DNA of 64,000 nucleotides from a candidate division LCP-89 bacterium B3_LCP (GTDB taxonomy: Bacteria; Electryoneota; B3-LCP), in NCBI GenBank assembly GCA_005223185.1, contig NJBN01000006.1, positions 186,001-250,000 on the forward strand, written 5' to 3'. Below, piece after piece: positions 16,429 through 25,432 of the stretch (position 1 is the stretch's first letter; every line of letters begins with the position of its first letter). The notes under the pieces were generated by a model. That model saw only the letters and a program-made list of their open reading frames with translations. It had not been told where the DNA came from and ran no database searches. The translations under genes were made by a program, and so were the position numbers.

Positions 16429-17541
16429 TTACAATGGAATTTCTTCCATGTCATCAGTTACCTGAATTACCCTTGAACGACCGTGCGGGTTATAATCGTG
16501 ATCTATGCTGCCGAATTTGTACATGACGTTGGAATCACGGCGTAAAACGTTCTTCCAGGAAATACCGGTTATCGGTGTACGGGTAGGAAGAAAATGCAGG
16601 AGATCCACTCCAATTTTTCGAGCATGATTTACGGTAGCACGTAGAGATTTATCTGAATCATTCCAGCGGAAATATAGATACTGCCACACTATATAAGGAT
16701 GTGCTAAACCTTTAGTCTGACGCTTATTCACCAGACGTTCCATCGCGGATAATGCTCGTTTCAGATCCCCACCTTTTCGGTACTTAACGTATTCTTCCTG
16801 GGTGATTCCATCCACTGAGAACAGAACGATATCCAATGGAGTATTCAGCAGCTTTTCTACATTATTTTCATTATCCAGAGGAATTCCGTTGGTAGAGATT
16901 GATACGATAACTTCAGGAAAACGTTCCTTCAGGTAGCTAACATAGTCGTAAATATTTTTATCCAGAAATGGTTCTCCAAAACCGAAGAAAAGAACGAATT
17001 TATTTGTCTTATGCTTTATTATTTCATCGAGCATGCGGTAAACCGTATCTGGCGACAGCCTGGCGTTACCGCGATGCTTCTCCACTTCATCGCGACGACA
17101 GATGGCACATTCGAGATTACAAACGGGGGTGGTCTCAATATGAGTATTCCAGAAAAAAGGAGTAATATCGTAAATATCATCTGAGGGCTTTTTAATCTTT
17201 TCAAAAGCAAAGCAAACCGCACAGTGCCTCAAAGGCAATCTATTATTTCGGAAGCTTTTGCGTAAATCTTCAAATCCTTTGCCTTTCCAGATATCTTCAA
17301 CAGACGAATCATTCACGTTACCTAAATTGATCAGTCCGTGATCGGCACATACACAGGTAACTTCTCCATTGGCAAAGATCAGAGCGTTTCGTCCCTCAAA
17401 GATATTCCTGCAATGAAAGCGCACGGACGGTCGTAAAGGACGATAGACAAAATGGTAGAAAGCTCGTAGAAGTTCCTTCGCAACTATACGGAATAAGACG
17501 TTAAATCGGTAAGTTATCCCAGGGTTTGGATTATTTTTCAT
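16429..17541 (-). CDS. radical SAM protein with SPASM-like cluster region before the core
   Basis: 370 aa from ATG at 17541; a longer reading to 17649 would overlap the divergent priA leader and is less likely. The radical SAM motif CNLECAIC sits at residues 141-148, followed by FGFGEPFLD and SISTNGIPL. Before it, residues ~44-110 hold Cys44, Cys63, Cys65, Cys107 and Cys110 in a context typical of SPASM domains (FANGEVTCVC, INLGNV...IWKG.GF..LR). SPASM domains normally follow the core. The order here is inverted. Such enzymes usually modify peptides or proteins. No obvious substrate peptide gene is adjacent. Confidence 0.8.
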   Translation of the reverse strand: MKNNPNPGITYRFNVLFRIVAKELLRAFYHFVYRPLRPSVRFHCRNIFEGRNALIFANGEVTCVCADHGLINLGNVNDSSVEDIWKGKGFEDLRKSFRNNRLPLRHCAVCFAFEKIKKPSDDIYDITPFFWNTHIETTPVCNLECAICRRDEVEKHRGNARLSPDTVYRMLDEIIKHKTNKFVLFFGFGEPFLDKNIYDYVSYLKERFPEVIVSISTNGIPLDNENNVEKLLNTPLDIVLFSVDGITQEEYVKYRKGGDLKRALSAMERLVNKRQTKGLAHPYIVWQYLYFRWNDSDKSLRATVNHARKIGVDLLHFLPTRTPITGISWKNVLRRDSNVMYKFGSIDHDYNPHGRSRVIQVTDDMEEIPL

Positions 17542-17772
17542 TTTACCATGATATGTCGGTCGGTGCGGCTTTCTAAGATAAAGAATAATTGCCCGCTTTT
17601 CAAGGAAAAATTGGAAAAGATGGTGAACCGGGCGGAGCTGAAGTATCATCGTGCAGGTTTTCGGTCAATATTGCAGCCTGCACAAAGGACTTGCATTCGA
17701 TGTAAGAAAAGCGTATTTTACGCTCAGGTATGTTTTATAACCAGGGATTCCGACAACAAAACAATTAGATTT

Positions 17773-20025
17773 ATGCCTAATTTCCTACAGGTGGCATTAC
17801 CGCTACCTATAGACAAGACCTTCGTTTACCGATTCCCCCCGGAATTACAGAGCCACGTTCAACCCGGCTGCCGCGCAGTAGTACCGTTCGGCAGAAGAGT
17901 TTTGACGGGAATAATAGTTGACGATCCTGTCGAAGATCTTCCCGATAAACAGATTCGTGACGTCCTGGATCTACCGGATATTGATCCTCTGCTGCCGGAA
18001 GACATACTGCAACTAGCTCATTGGATTAAAGATTATTACCTGTGTTCCTGGGGTGAAGCCTTAAAGGCGGCGTTACCTTCCGGTCATCTAAAAAAAGGAA
18101 AAGGGACGGCAATTCTCATCGAAGAGCGAATTTCTGCGGCAGATGGATTGATTCCCGATAACCTGCTTAAGAGAGCTGGTGAACTTGATGGTCGAGCGCC
18201 ACGCCAGGCGGAGATGCTGCGTGTTGTAGTCGAGTCGGTAGTGAGTTTACCTGCAGGGGAACTATTACAGCGGTCAGGCGGACAGCGTTCCGCACTTAAA
18301 TCACTGTTATCGGCGGGATTACTTCAATCACAGAGAACTCAGGTTAAGCGTTATCCCACATTAGAAGCCTTATCGATAAGAGATGAAGCTCCCCTTCCCA
18401 CGCCAAACGAAGATCAGCAGAAAGCCATCGAAACAATCAGCAGAAGCATCGAAGCAGGTGCGAATCAAACGTTTCTCCTTTACGGCGTTACCGGATCAGG
18501 CAAAACACTGGTTTATCAAAAGGCAATCGAGGAGGTTATCGAGCAGGGCGGCACTGCGTTGGTGCTGATCCCTGAAATATCCTTAACACCGCAACTGGTG
18601 GGGAGATTCCGATCACATTTCGGTGACAGGATCGCGCTGCAGCACTCCGCCATGCCAGCGGGTGAACGCCTGGACGTATGGAATGGCATCCGCAGTGGAG
18701 AGTTCCCTGTAGTTATAGGTGCACGTTCAGCACTGTTCGCTCCGTTGAAGAATCTAAAGTTGATAGTGGTGGATGAAGAAGGAGATTCCAGCTTTAAGCA
18801 GAATGAACCTAATCCTCGATACAACGCCAGGGACGCAGCGTTGGTACGAGCCAAAATGAACAACGCCGTGGCAATCTTAGGCAGCGCTACTCCCAGTCTG
18901 GAATCATTTTATAATGCCGAAGGGAGCAGATATACCTTATTGGAACTTCCCACGCGTGTGGATAACGCTTCCATACCCGAAATAAATTTTACGCTGCCAT
19001 CCAACAGCCGCACCGGTGTTTTAGGCAAGGTGCTTAAAAAGGCGATTTCAGAAAAAATAGCAAATGGGGAACAGGTAATTCTCCTCCACAATCGACGTGG
19101 TTTTTTCACCTTTGTTTTCTGCCCATTCTGTGACCATATTCTGCAGTGCCGTCATTGTGAAATATCACTAACGTATCACCATACGGACAGGATGCTACGC
19201 TGCCATGTCTGCGGATATGATGCTCCGCCGCCGAGATTGTGTCCCGAATGCAGTGGCGCGCTACGTTATACCGGTAGCGGCACACAACGGCTTGAAGATG
19301 ACTTAAAGGGGATACTACCTCTGGAAGAAACCGTAAGGTTAGATGCCGATACCACCCAGCGGAAGGGCTCGCATCATAGCATCCTCAAGATGTTCGCTGC
19401 CGGTGAGAAATCGGTGCTGTTAGGAACGAAAATGGTAGCCAGAGGACACGATTACCCCAGGGTTACGTTAGTAGGAATAGTAGCAGCGGATGCTGAACTC
19501 TTCTTCCCTGATTTCCGTAGCGATGAAAGGTCCTATGCCATGTTCCTGCAAGCTGCGGGGCGTGCCGGCAGGTCCGCAGAAAATGCCAATCCAGCGCAGG
19601 TTTTGGTGCAGACCTGGATGCCGGAAAACCGGGTTCTGCAATTGGTTAAATCGGGTGATTACCGTACCTTTTACGAAGGGGAGATAAAGCTGCGGCGCAG
19701 TTTAGGTTATCCTCCTTGTGGGGGGATGATTCTCTTCGTATTTTCTGCAAAAAGTGAAGAGAAAGCAAAAAAATCGGCCAAAGATTTTATACTTAAGGCT
19801 AAGCAGGATATTCCCAGGGGTAACTGGCTTGGTCCAGCACCGGCATTCCGCTTGCGCGTGAGGGATCGTTACCGATACCAGGTTTTCCTGAAATTCGACT
19901 TGAAACAGAGGTCTCCGAAATCATCCCTGCGCGTGAAACTACGGGAGATGCTTAACAAATTCAAGGCAGAAATCGGGAAGGACGTTAATATGACGATTGA
20001 TGTGGATCCAATCCAGCTTCTCTGA
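17773..20025 (+). CDS. priA: primosomal protein N' (replication restart helicase)
   Basis: 750 aa from ATG at 17773 (MPNFLQVALPLP), the conserved N-terminus of PriA; the reading frame is open back to 17548 but the extra 75 residues do not resemble the family. It recognises stalled forks and reloads the replisome. Walker A is GVTGSGKT, and the paired zinc-binding region has CPFCDHILQCRHC and CHVCGYDAPPPRLCPEC. Helicase motif II, normally DEEH, reads VVDEEGDSSFKQ, so the histidine is glycine. The other helicase motifs (LGSATPSLES, AGRAGR) are intact, so the protein is probably functional. Confidence 0.96.
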   Translation: MPNFLQVALPLPIDKTFVYRFPPELQSHVQPGCRAVVPFGRRVLTGIIVDDPVEDLPDKQIRDVLDLPDIDPLLPEDILQLAHWIKDYYLCSWGEALKAALPSGHLKKGKGTAILIEERISAADGLIPDNLLKRAGELDGRAPRQAEMLRVVVESVVSLPAGELLQRSGGQRSALKSLLSAGLLQSQRTQVKRYPTLEALSIRDEAPLPTPNEDQQKAIETISRSIEAGANQTFLLYGVTGSGKTLVYQKAIEEVIEQGGTALVLIPEISLTPQLVGRFRSHFGDRIALQHSAMPAGERLDVWNGIRSGEFPVVIGARSALFAPLKNLKLIVVDEEGDSSFKQNEPNPRYNARDAALVRAKMNNAVAILGSATPSLESFYNAEGSRYTLLELPTRVDNASIPEINFTLPSNSRTGVLGKVLKKAISEKIANGEQVILLHNRRGFFTFVFCPFCDHILQCRHCEISLTYHHTDRMLRCHVCGYDAPPPRLCPECSGALRYTGSGTQRLEDDLKGILPLEETVRLDADTTQRKGSHHSILKMFAAGEKSVLLGTKMVARGHDYPRVTLVGIVAADAELFFPDFRSDERSYAMFLQAAGRAGRSAENANPAQVLVQTWMPENRVLQLVKSGDYRTFYEGEIKLRRSLGYPPCGGMILFVFSAKSEEKAKKSAKDFILKAKQDIPRGNWLGPAPAFRLRVRDRYRYQVFLKFDLKQRSPKSSLRVKLREMLNKFKAEIGKDVNMTIDVDPIQLL

Positions 20026-20108
20026 AGTTACATAATACAGTGTAAGATTGTATAGAAAAGGGAGAAGGAAAAACGGAAACCAAAATTAAGAAACCCGTCA
20101 CCCTCCGC

Positions 20109-20750
20109 ATGGTTCAAAGCCATCCTAAAGTCAAGATGCTGATGGATAAGGCAAATGAATTCTTAGGAGTGATCGGGTACACAGAACACGGCAATCGCCA
20201 TGGCAAGGTGGTGGCAAAGACCGCCGGAAATATTTTAGAATCTTTAGGTGACGACGAACGCATCCGGGAATTGACTACCATAGCGGGGTATCTGCATGAT
20301 ATCGGCAACGTTATAAACCGCGACCATCACGCTCAATCTGGAGCTTTAATCGCCGGTCAGATACTGGAAGAGTTGGAAATGCCTTTTGAGGAGTCCATCG
20401 AAGTTATAGGCGCCATAGGCAACCATCACGAAGAGGACGGCACTCCGGTCAGCCGCATCACTGCCGCATTGATCCTAGCGGATAAAGCGGACGTGCATCG
20501 TTCCCGTGTGAGAACCACGCGCACGCTGAAAACCGACATACACGACCGCGTTAACTATGCTGCCACTAAGTCCATAGTTAAAGTGGATTCAGGTAACGGG
20601 ATTACCCTGGAAGTAAAAGTTGACAACCGCATCGCTTCGGTGATGGAATACTTTGAAATCTTCATGGAGAGAATGCTGATATCCAAAAAAGCCGCCAATT
20701 TCTTGGGACGGGAATTCCATCTCGATATCAACGGAAACCACTTGCTTTAA
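20109..20750 (+). CDS. HD-domain phosphohydrolase
   Basis: 213 aa. The metal-binding pattern is clear: His31 (NRHG), HD at 63-64 in YLHDIGN, then NHHEEDG and ADKADVHRSR with a later Asp. HD proteins hydrolyse nucleotides or phosphate esters, but the substrate here is unknown. It lies 84 bp after priA and one base before the peptidase gene. No clear ribosome-binding site precedes ATG 20109; a non-ATG start a few codons upstream is possible. Confidence 0.8.
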   Translation: MVQSHPKVKMLMDKANEFLGVIGYTEHGNRHGKVVAKTAGNILESLGDDERIRELTTIAGYLHDIGNVINRDHHAQSGALIAGQILEELEMPFEESIEVIGAIGNHHEEDGTPVSRITAALILADKADVHRSRVRTTRTLKTDIHDRVNYAATKSIVKVDSGNGITLEVKVDNRIASVMEYFEIFMERMLISKKAANFLGREFHLDINGNHLL

Positions 20751-20751
20751 T

Positions 20752-21663
20752 ATGTCTAAATTCAGATGGGTTCTCGTAATCATATTACTGCTTCAGAGTG
20801 CTGCGGCATCTTTGACAACCCGTGATTGGAAAGAGGAGAGCAACGCTCATTTCCAGGTCTATCACCACGATACCGACGCCAGCAACGTTACCGCTCTGTT
20901 AAAAGCATTGATACCGATTAAGATTGATCTTGAGGAACAACTGCAAATCAAGTTAGCTTTCCCGGCACGGATCTTTCTCACTTCAAACCAGGAAGAATTT
21001 GATCGTATAACCGGAGGACGGTTACCTGTCTGGTCTCAGGGAGTGTCCTTCCCTACAACCGGAGTAATTGTGCTCAAGTCACCGGGATTTTCTCATGACA
21101 TGAGCACCTTTCATAAAACTGCAGCACATGAACTGGTTCATCTAATAATCGGGGTTAGAACGGGCAATAACATTCCCCGCTGGTTAAATGAGGGTTTGGC
21201 GCAGATGCTTTCAGGAGAAGGTCCGGGCAAGCCCATGGCGCGTCTTTCCCGAGCGCTCTGGTCGGGTACGCTCATCTCTCTTAAATCGATTGAACACGTT
21301 GATTCTTTCTCTCACAGTCAAGCGGACCTGGCTTACCTACAGAGCTATCATGCAGCGGAGTTTCTCATAAAACAGTACGGCTGGGAAGCATTGCATGAAA
21401 TAATGGGCTACCTGAATCAGAATCTACCGTTCGATGATGCGCTTTACCGGACATTGGAGATGGATTCTACAGGTTTTGAAGCTGCCTGGCTGGCGAGTCT
21501 GAATAGATCTTACCGCTGGGTTATTTTATTAGATCTTCATCTTTACCTTTTCTTAGGCGCCACCATCCTGGTAATTGCGGCGGGTATCAGCGTCATCAGG
21601 CGCCGCAAGAAGATTTACCGGAAGTGGGAAGCTGAGGATGGACCGCAGGAGGATATATTTTAA
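20752..21663 (+). CDS. membrane-anchored MA-family metallopeptidase (gluzincin)
   Basis: 303 aa. An N-terminal hydrophobic segment (residues 4-20) resembles a signal peptide, and a C-terminal helix (about 257-280) is followed by RRRKK, implying an outer-facing protein anchored in the membrane. The zinc motif HELVH is at 126-130, with the gluzincin WLNEGLA at 144-150 supplying the third ligand. Its substrate is unknown. The ATG follows the HD gene stop by one base, so translation is likely coupled. Confidence 0.85.
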   Translation: MSKFRWVLVIILLLQSAAASLTTRDWKEESNAHFQVYHHDTDASNVTALLKALIPIKIDLEEQLQIKLAFPARIFLTSNQEEFDRITGGRLPVWSQGVSFPTTGVIVLKSPGFSHDMSTFHKTAAHELVHLIIGVRTGNNIPRWLNEGLAQMLSGEGPGKPMARLSRALWSGTLISLKSIEHVDSFSHSQADLAYLQSYHAAEFLIKQYGWEALHEIMGYLNQNLPFDDALYRTLEMDSTGFEAAWLASLNRSYRWVILLDLHLYLFLGATILVIAAGISVIRRRKKIYRKWEAEDGPQEDIF

Positions 21664-21733
21664 AGAAATATCTTGTTTTTTTACCATTTTTCGATAATTT
21701 GTATAGGACATTCATCTCGTAAAAAGGTACATT

Positions 21734-22732
21734 ATGCCGATTCGCCGTAAACATGTCTATCTCTCAGTTTTATCAATAATTACGTGGATGCTGATCTGTG
21801 CGCAGGTATCCGCACAGGGAACCACCGGTTTCGAGATCCTGCGTCTGCAAACGCATCCGCGCGGAAGTGCCCTGGCAGGGGCTGTCATAGCCGATGCGGG
21901 AAACATAGAAAGTCTGTACTATAATCCTGCTGGATTGGGAACCGTAGATAAAAGAGCCGCTTCTGCAGGGTACATGAATTATGTACTGGACATCGGATCC
22001 GGTTACATGTCCTACATTCAGCCGGATCCTCATTGGGGTGGCGTTTGGGGAGTGGGTTTAACTTACACCAATTACGGAGATTTTGACGGGAGGAGCGCTA
22101 CGGGTGAAAATCTTCCCACTTTTTCAGCAACTGACATAGTTTTGAACGTTGCATACGCGATACACTACCGCGAGAAGTTCAATATTGGTTTAGGAGGAAA
22201 ATTTGCCTATTCTGAGATTGAATCGTACACCGGGTCGGCGCTGGCGTTTGATCTGGGCGCACAATATACGTTAATCGCAGATCGGATGGGTTTAGGTGCG
22301 GGCATATTCAACATAGGATGGACGACGAAAGCCTTCGTGGATACCAAGGATAGCCTGCCACTTTATTACCGAATCGGTATCTGGGGAACGCCTGAGGGTT
22401 TGCCCGCTAAACTGTTCTTTTCGATGACACTGTACGAAGAATACGCCGATAATTATTCGATTGGCAACCTGAGTGGGTCGGGTTTCTTAGATCTGCTTGG
22501 GGAAATATACTACAGCGCTGGCGCTGAATTTCACCCGCAGGATGCGGTTTTTCTAAGGATTGGATACGATACGCGCGGTTTAGATCAAAAGGTAGGTACC
22601 CGTAAGGATGCATTAGCCGGTATCTGCGGCGGGTTCGGGCTGGACGTTGGATTTATAAGGATGGATTATGGTCTTGCTTCTTACGGTGAATTGGGACTGG
22701 TGCAGAGATTGTCTCTATCGAGAAGCTTTTAG
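21734..22732 (+). CDS. PorQ/PorV-like outer-membrane beta-barrel protein
   Basis: 332 aa. A signal peptide ending near residue 28 (VSAQG) leads into GFEILRLQTHPRGSALAG, the conserved opening of PorQ/PorV-type proteins (UPF0164-like). It continues with alternating beta strands ending in an aromatic residue (SLSRSF), as for an outer-membrane barrel. In Bacteroidetes these proteins shuttle T9SS cargo to the attachment complex. The window encodes at least eight proteins with T9SS sorting domains, which supports the role. PorQ versus PorV cannot be decided by eye. A terminator follows directly. Confidence 0.82.
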   Translation: MPIRRKHVYLSVLSIITWMLICAQVSAQGTTGFEILRLQTHPRGSALAGAVIADAGNIESLYYNPAGLGTVDKRAASAGYMNYVLDIGSGYMSYIQPDPHWGGVWGVGLTYTNYGDFDGRSATGENLPTFSATDIVLNVAYAIHYREKFNIGLGGKFAYSEIESYTGSALAFDLGAQYTLIADRMGLGAGIFNIGWTTKAFVDTKDSLPLYYRIGIWGTPEGLPAKLFFSMTLYEEYADNYSIGNLSGSGFLDLLGEIYYSAGAEFHPQDAVFLRIGYDTRGLDQKVGTRKDALAGICGGFGLDVGFIRMDYGLASYGELGLVQRLSLSRSF

Positions 22733-22755
22733 TGCGGAGTATATTTAGCTATTGG

Positions 22756-22791
22756 AAACCCGATCTGCTCTTGCACGGATCGGGTTTTTTA
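22756..22791 (+). terminator. intrinsic terminator after the PorQ-like gene
   Basis: AACCCGATC pairs perfectly with GATCGGGTT (22757-22765, 22778-22786), followed by a run of T. It ends the priA-to-PorQ group and separates it from the ECF sigma factor gene. Confidence 0.9.
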
Positions 22792-22828
22792 TTACCTCAT
22801 TAAACCTTTCTGAAGATTATGGGTCTAA

Positions 22829-23395
22829 ATGAGTAGAATCGAAAGAGAAAGAAACCCGGCTTTGGACGATCAACGACTGGTAAAGCAATTCCTGAATGGT
22901 GACAAAGGAGCGTTCAATGAATTAGTGCGGAAATATCAAAAGCCGGTCTATCAGATAGCCAGAAAACTGCTTAATTCGCATGAAGAAGCGCAAGACATAG
23001 CTCAGGAAGTGTTCATAAAAGTTTACCATAAATTAGAGCATTACAGAGGTGAAGCCTCTTTCTTCACCTGGATTTACCAGATAACCAAGAACCTGAGCTT
23101 CAATCACCTGCGCAAGAGAAAGATGCACCAGATATTGAGCTTAGAACATGTAGGTATGTCAATAGCAAGTTCCCAACCCTCAGCATCAAGTCTGGTCGAA
23201 GGGAAGGAAACGGAAATACTGCTAAATAAAGCCATCGAGCGTTTACCAAAAAAACAGAAGTTAGTATTCTACTTACGGTATTACCAGAAACTCCCGCATG
23301 CGGAAATAGCCCGAATTATGAACCGTGAAATCGGTACGGTAAAGGCAAATTATCATCAAGCTGTGCGAAAACTGCGCGAGGCGATTGGAAAATGA
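22829..23395 (+). CDS. ECF-type RNA polymerase sigma factor
   Basis: 188 aa. Region 2 is visible as EAQDIAQEVFIKVYHKLEHY with FFTWIYQITKN, and region 4 as KQKLVFYLRYYQKLPHAEIA followed by IGTVKANYHQAVRKLR. There is no region 3, as in ECF factors. It shares a 4-bp overlap with a putative zinc-finger anti-sigma gene, a typical pair. The target regulon is unknown, but the adjacency to a PorQ-like gene and a Spy-like gene hints at envelope stress or secretion. Confidence 0.92.
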   Translation: MSRIERERNPALDDQRLVKQFLNGDKGAFNELVRKYQKPVYQIARKLLNSHEEAQDIAQEVFIKVYHKLEHYRGEASFFTWIYQITKNLSFNHLRKRKMHQILSLEHVGMSIASSQPSASSLVEGKETEILLNKAIERLPKKQKLVFYLRYYQKLPHAEIARIMNREIGTVKANYHQAVRKLREAIGK

Positions 23396-24000
23396 AGCAG
23401 AACCGAAAAGATCTAAACTGTGAAGAAACCAGCAATAATCTGGTGGAACTGTTTGATAAAGGAGCTATCGGAAAAATTCCTCAGCATCTTCAAGCACACC
23501 TGAATGAATGCGAGAGATGTTCAGAAGAACTGCGAACATTAGAGTTATTATCCGATAATCTTGCCAGTCAGAAGGAAGAAGACCCCGGTGAGTTGTTCTG
23601 GGTTAACTTCGTTCCCAACTTGCGCAAGCGTCTGGAATACACTCAGATTACCAAACGCAGCAAGGATTTCACCTGGGCACCGGCATTGGGACTGGCTCTT
23701 CTGTTGGTAGCGGTATTGATAAATTCACCTTCTGAGATCGCTCCGCCAAAGTGGTATAGCGACGGTATTGCAGCTCAAAACATCAGCGTGAGTTCAGCCT
23801 ACACTTATGTCGAAACTGATGAACTGTACGATGACCGATCCTTCACTATGGATGAAGCGGTAACAGATTTCATCGATAGTCTCTGCGAGCCTTATTCTGA
23901 TTCGTCATCAGACCATATAGACAAGTTAGTGCAGTTTGATGATGAATCCAGAACAGAATTCTTCAAGAAATTGAAGCAGATAAATATAATTCGATCATGA
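23392..24000 (+). CDS. membrane anti-sigma factor, putative zinc-finger type
   Basis: 202 aa. The N-terminal anti-sigma region has HLQAHLNECERCSEEL, the H-x3-C-x2-C signature of zinc-associated anti-sigma domains. A transmembrane helix follows at about residues 96-111 (APALGLALLLVAVLIN). The remaining C-terminal ~90 residues, rich in Ser, Asp and Glu, would face the periplasm. It overlaps the sigma gene by 4 bp. By analogy it holds the sigma factor at the membrane until an envelope signal triggers release. Confidence 0.85.
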   Translation: MKQNRKDLNCEETSNNLVELFDKGAIGKIPQHLQAHLNECERCSEELRTLELLSDNLASQKEEDPGELFWVNFVPNLRKRLEYTQITKRSKDFTWAPALGLALLLVAVLINSPSEIAPPKWYSDGIAAQNISVSSAYTYVETDELYDDRSFTMDEAVTDFIDSLCEPYSDSSSDHIDKLVQFDDESRTEFFKKLKQINIIRS

Positions 24001-24038
24001 CAAAAAGACACCAATAAGCAAAATACAAACGGGAGGAA

Positions 24039-24572
24039 ATGATGTTATCAAGAAGCCACATCTTCATACTGACCTGGGCGATATTACTGCCAGCGGTGGT
24101 ATATGCACAGGGACCTCCACCAGTGCCGGGACCGGCGCAACGCCATCGCGCCAAAATGGAGGCTAAAATCAAAACGATGAAAATATGGAAGATGACCGAA
24201 GAACTGGAACTTACAGAAGAACAGGCTACGCGCTTTTTCCCTCTGCTTAATGAAATGGAAAAACGGATGGAAGAGGTCGAAGAGAACCGCCGCGAAGTTT
24301 TACGGAAGATGGGCGATTTAGTATGGAGTAACGATGGAGACGATGACAAAATTGACGAATTCTTAAATATACTGGAAGAACTTGGAGCTAAACAACTTGA
24401 AATTCGCAAGCAATTCCGCCAGGACGCTGAACAAATTCTCCAGTCGAAACAGATTGGCAGGATGGTTCTCTTCAATCACCGATTCCCTGAAATTGTCCGG
24501 GAATTGATACGCGATATGGAAGTTCCAAGATCACACGATAGACGACCGGGACCGCCTGATCCGGGTTGGTAA
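24039..24572 (+). CDS. periplasmic Spy/CpxP-like sensor or chaperone
   Basis: 177 aa. A signal peptide (MLSRSHIFILTWAILLPAVVYAQ) is followed by a proline-rich spacer. A long helical region rich in Glu, Lys and Arg carries ELELTEEQATRFFP, the LTxxQ pattern of the Spy/CpxP family, with further helices after it. Members bind unfolded proteins or metals in the periplasm. It follows the anti-sigma gene by 38 bp with a strong GGGAGG site, so it is likely part of the same operon and a candidate target or sensor. Confidence 0.8.
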   Translation: MMLSRSHIFILTWAILLPAVVYAQGPPPVPGPAQRHRAKMEAKIKTMKIWKMTEELELTEEQATRFFPLLNEMEKRMEEVEENRREVLRKMGDLVWSNDGDDDKIDEFLNILEELGAKQLEIRKQFRQDAEQILQSKQIGRMVLFNHRFPEIVRELIRDMEVPRSHDRRPGPPDPGW

Positions 24573-24604
24573 AAACCACTTAAATCCCTATCCGTAACCT
24601 TTGC

Positions 24605-24640
24605 ATTCCGCTTGACTCCAAGCGGAATTTTTATTATATT
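24605..24640 (+). promoter_or_regulatory. terminator hairpin overlapping the next gene's promoter
   Basis: ATTCCGCTT (24605-24613) pairs with AAGCGGAAT (24620-24628), followed by TTTTT: an intrinsic terminator for the ECF operon. Its loop also spells TTGACT (24612-24617), exactly 17 bases before TATATT (24635-24640). The -35 element thus sits in the terminator stem-loop of the previous operon, and the -10 lies just after the T-run. Confidence 0.75.
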
Positions 24641-24685
24641 ATAGAGTTATATTTCATGAGATAACAGATTAACGGAAGAAAGTCT

Positions 24686-25432
24686 TTGCGAAACACAGCA
24701 TGGTATCATCACTGGTTCGGAGCTGACTATTTGCAGTTGTACCAGCATCGCTCAGCGGGTGAAGCTGAAAGGACAATTGCATGGCTTGTAGGGGCGATAG
24801 GATTATCTCCTCCGGCAAAAGTCCTGGATTTAGCCTGTGGGAACGGCCGACACAGCGTAGAGTTGGAAAAATGGGGATTTACAACTTACGGGTTGGATCT
24901 ATCCTGGCCACTACTCATCAACGCCGATTCACCTGGAAATTCTTCAGGTATAGTGCGCACACGCGGCGATATGAGGTGTCTGCCGTTTGCCGATGGGTCT
25001 TTTAATCTTATACTTTCGCTATTCACAAGTTTTGGTTATTTCAGCCTTCCGGAAGAGGACAATAAAGTGCTGGGCGAGGTCTCTCGTTGTCTTTCCGGCG
25101 GTGGTTTCTACGTTCTGGATTTCCTGAATGCAACTGTGGTCAGGGAAGAGATCATTCCGTCTGAAGAAGCGGAAATTGATGGAAAAAAGGTTGATATTCT
25201 GCGCTGGGTGGATGACCGGAACGAACGTATTGAAAAGCGGATATTAATTCATGAAAGGGATGGCGCTTTGCGTGAGTATAGAGAATCTGTGAGGTTGTAT
25301 TCACGTGATAAGCTTATTGACATGATGAATGCTGCAGGGATTTCAGTAAAATCAGTTTACGGAGATTACACTGGATCAGCGTTTGAAGATAACTCGCCAC
25401 GCTTGATAATAATCGGTCGTAAAAATGCCTAA
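24686..25432 (+). CDS. SAM-dependent methyltransferase, class I
   Basis: 248 aa with TTG start at 24686 after GGAAGAAAG. The cofactor motif VLDLACGNGRHSVELEKWG is unmistakable, followed by GDMRCLPFADGSFNLILSLF and the post-motif region. Its end overlaps the bshC start by 8 bp, so the two are translated together. The acceptor is unknown. This fixed partnership with bshC suggests a role linked to thiol metabolism or shared expression only. Confidence 0.85.
   Translation: MRNTAWYHHWFGADYLQLYQHRSAGEAERTIAWLVGAIGLSPPAKVLDLACGNGRHSVELEKWGFTTYGLDLSWPLLINADSPGNSSGIVRTRGDMRCLPFADGSFNLILSLFTSFGYFSLPEEDNKVLGEVSRCLSGGGFYVLDFLNATVVREEIIPSEEAEIDGKKVDILRWVDDRNERIEKRILIHERDGALREYRESVRLYSRDKLIDMMNAAGISVKSVYGDYTGSAFEDNSPRLIIIGRKNA

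Noticed and set aside
17548-17772. N-terminal extension of PriA
   Set aside because: The extra 75 residues do not fit the family and the conserved start is at 17773.
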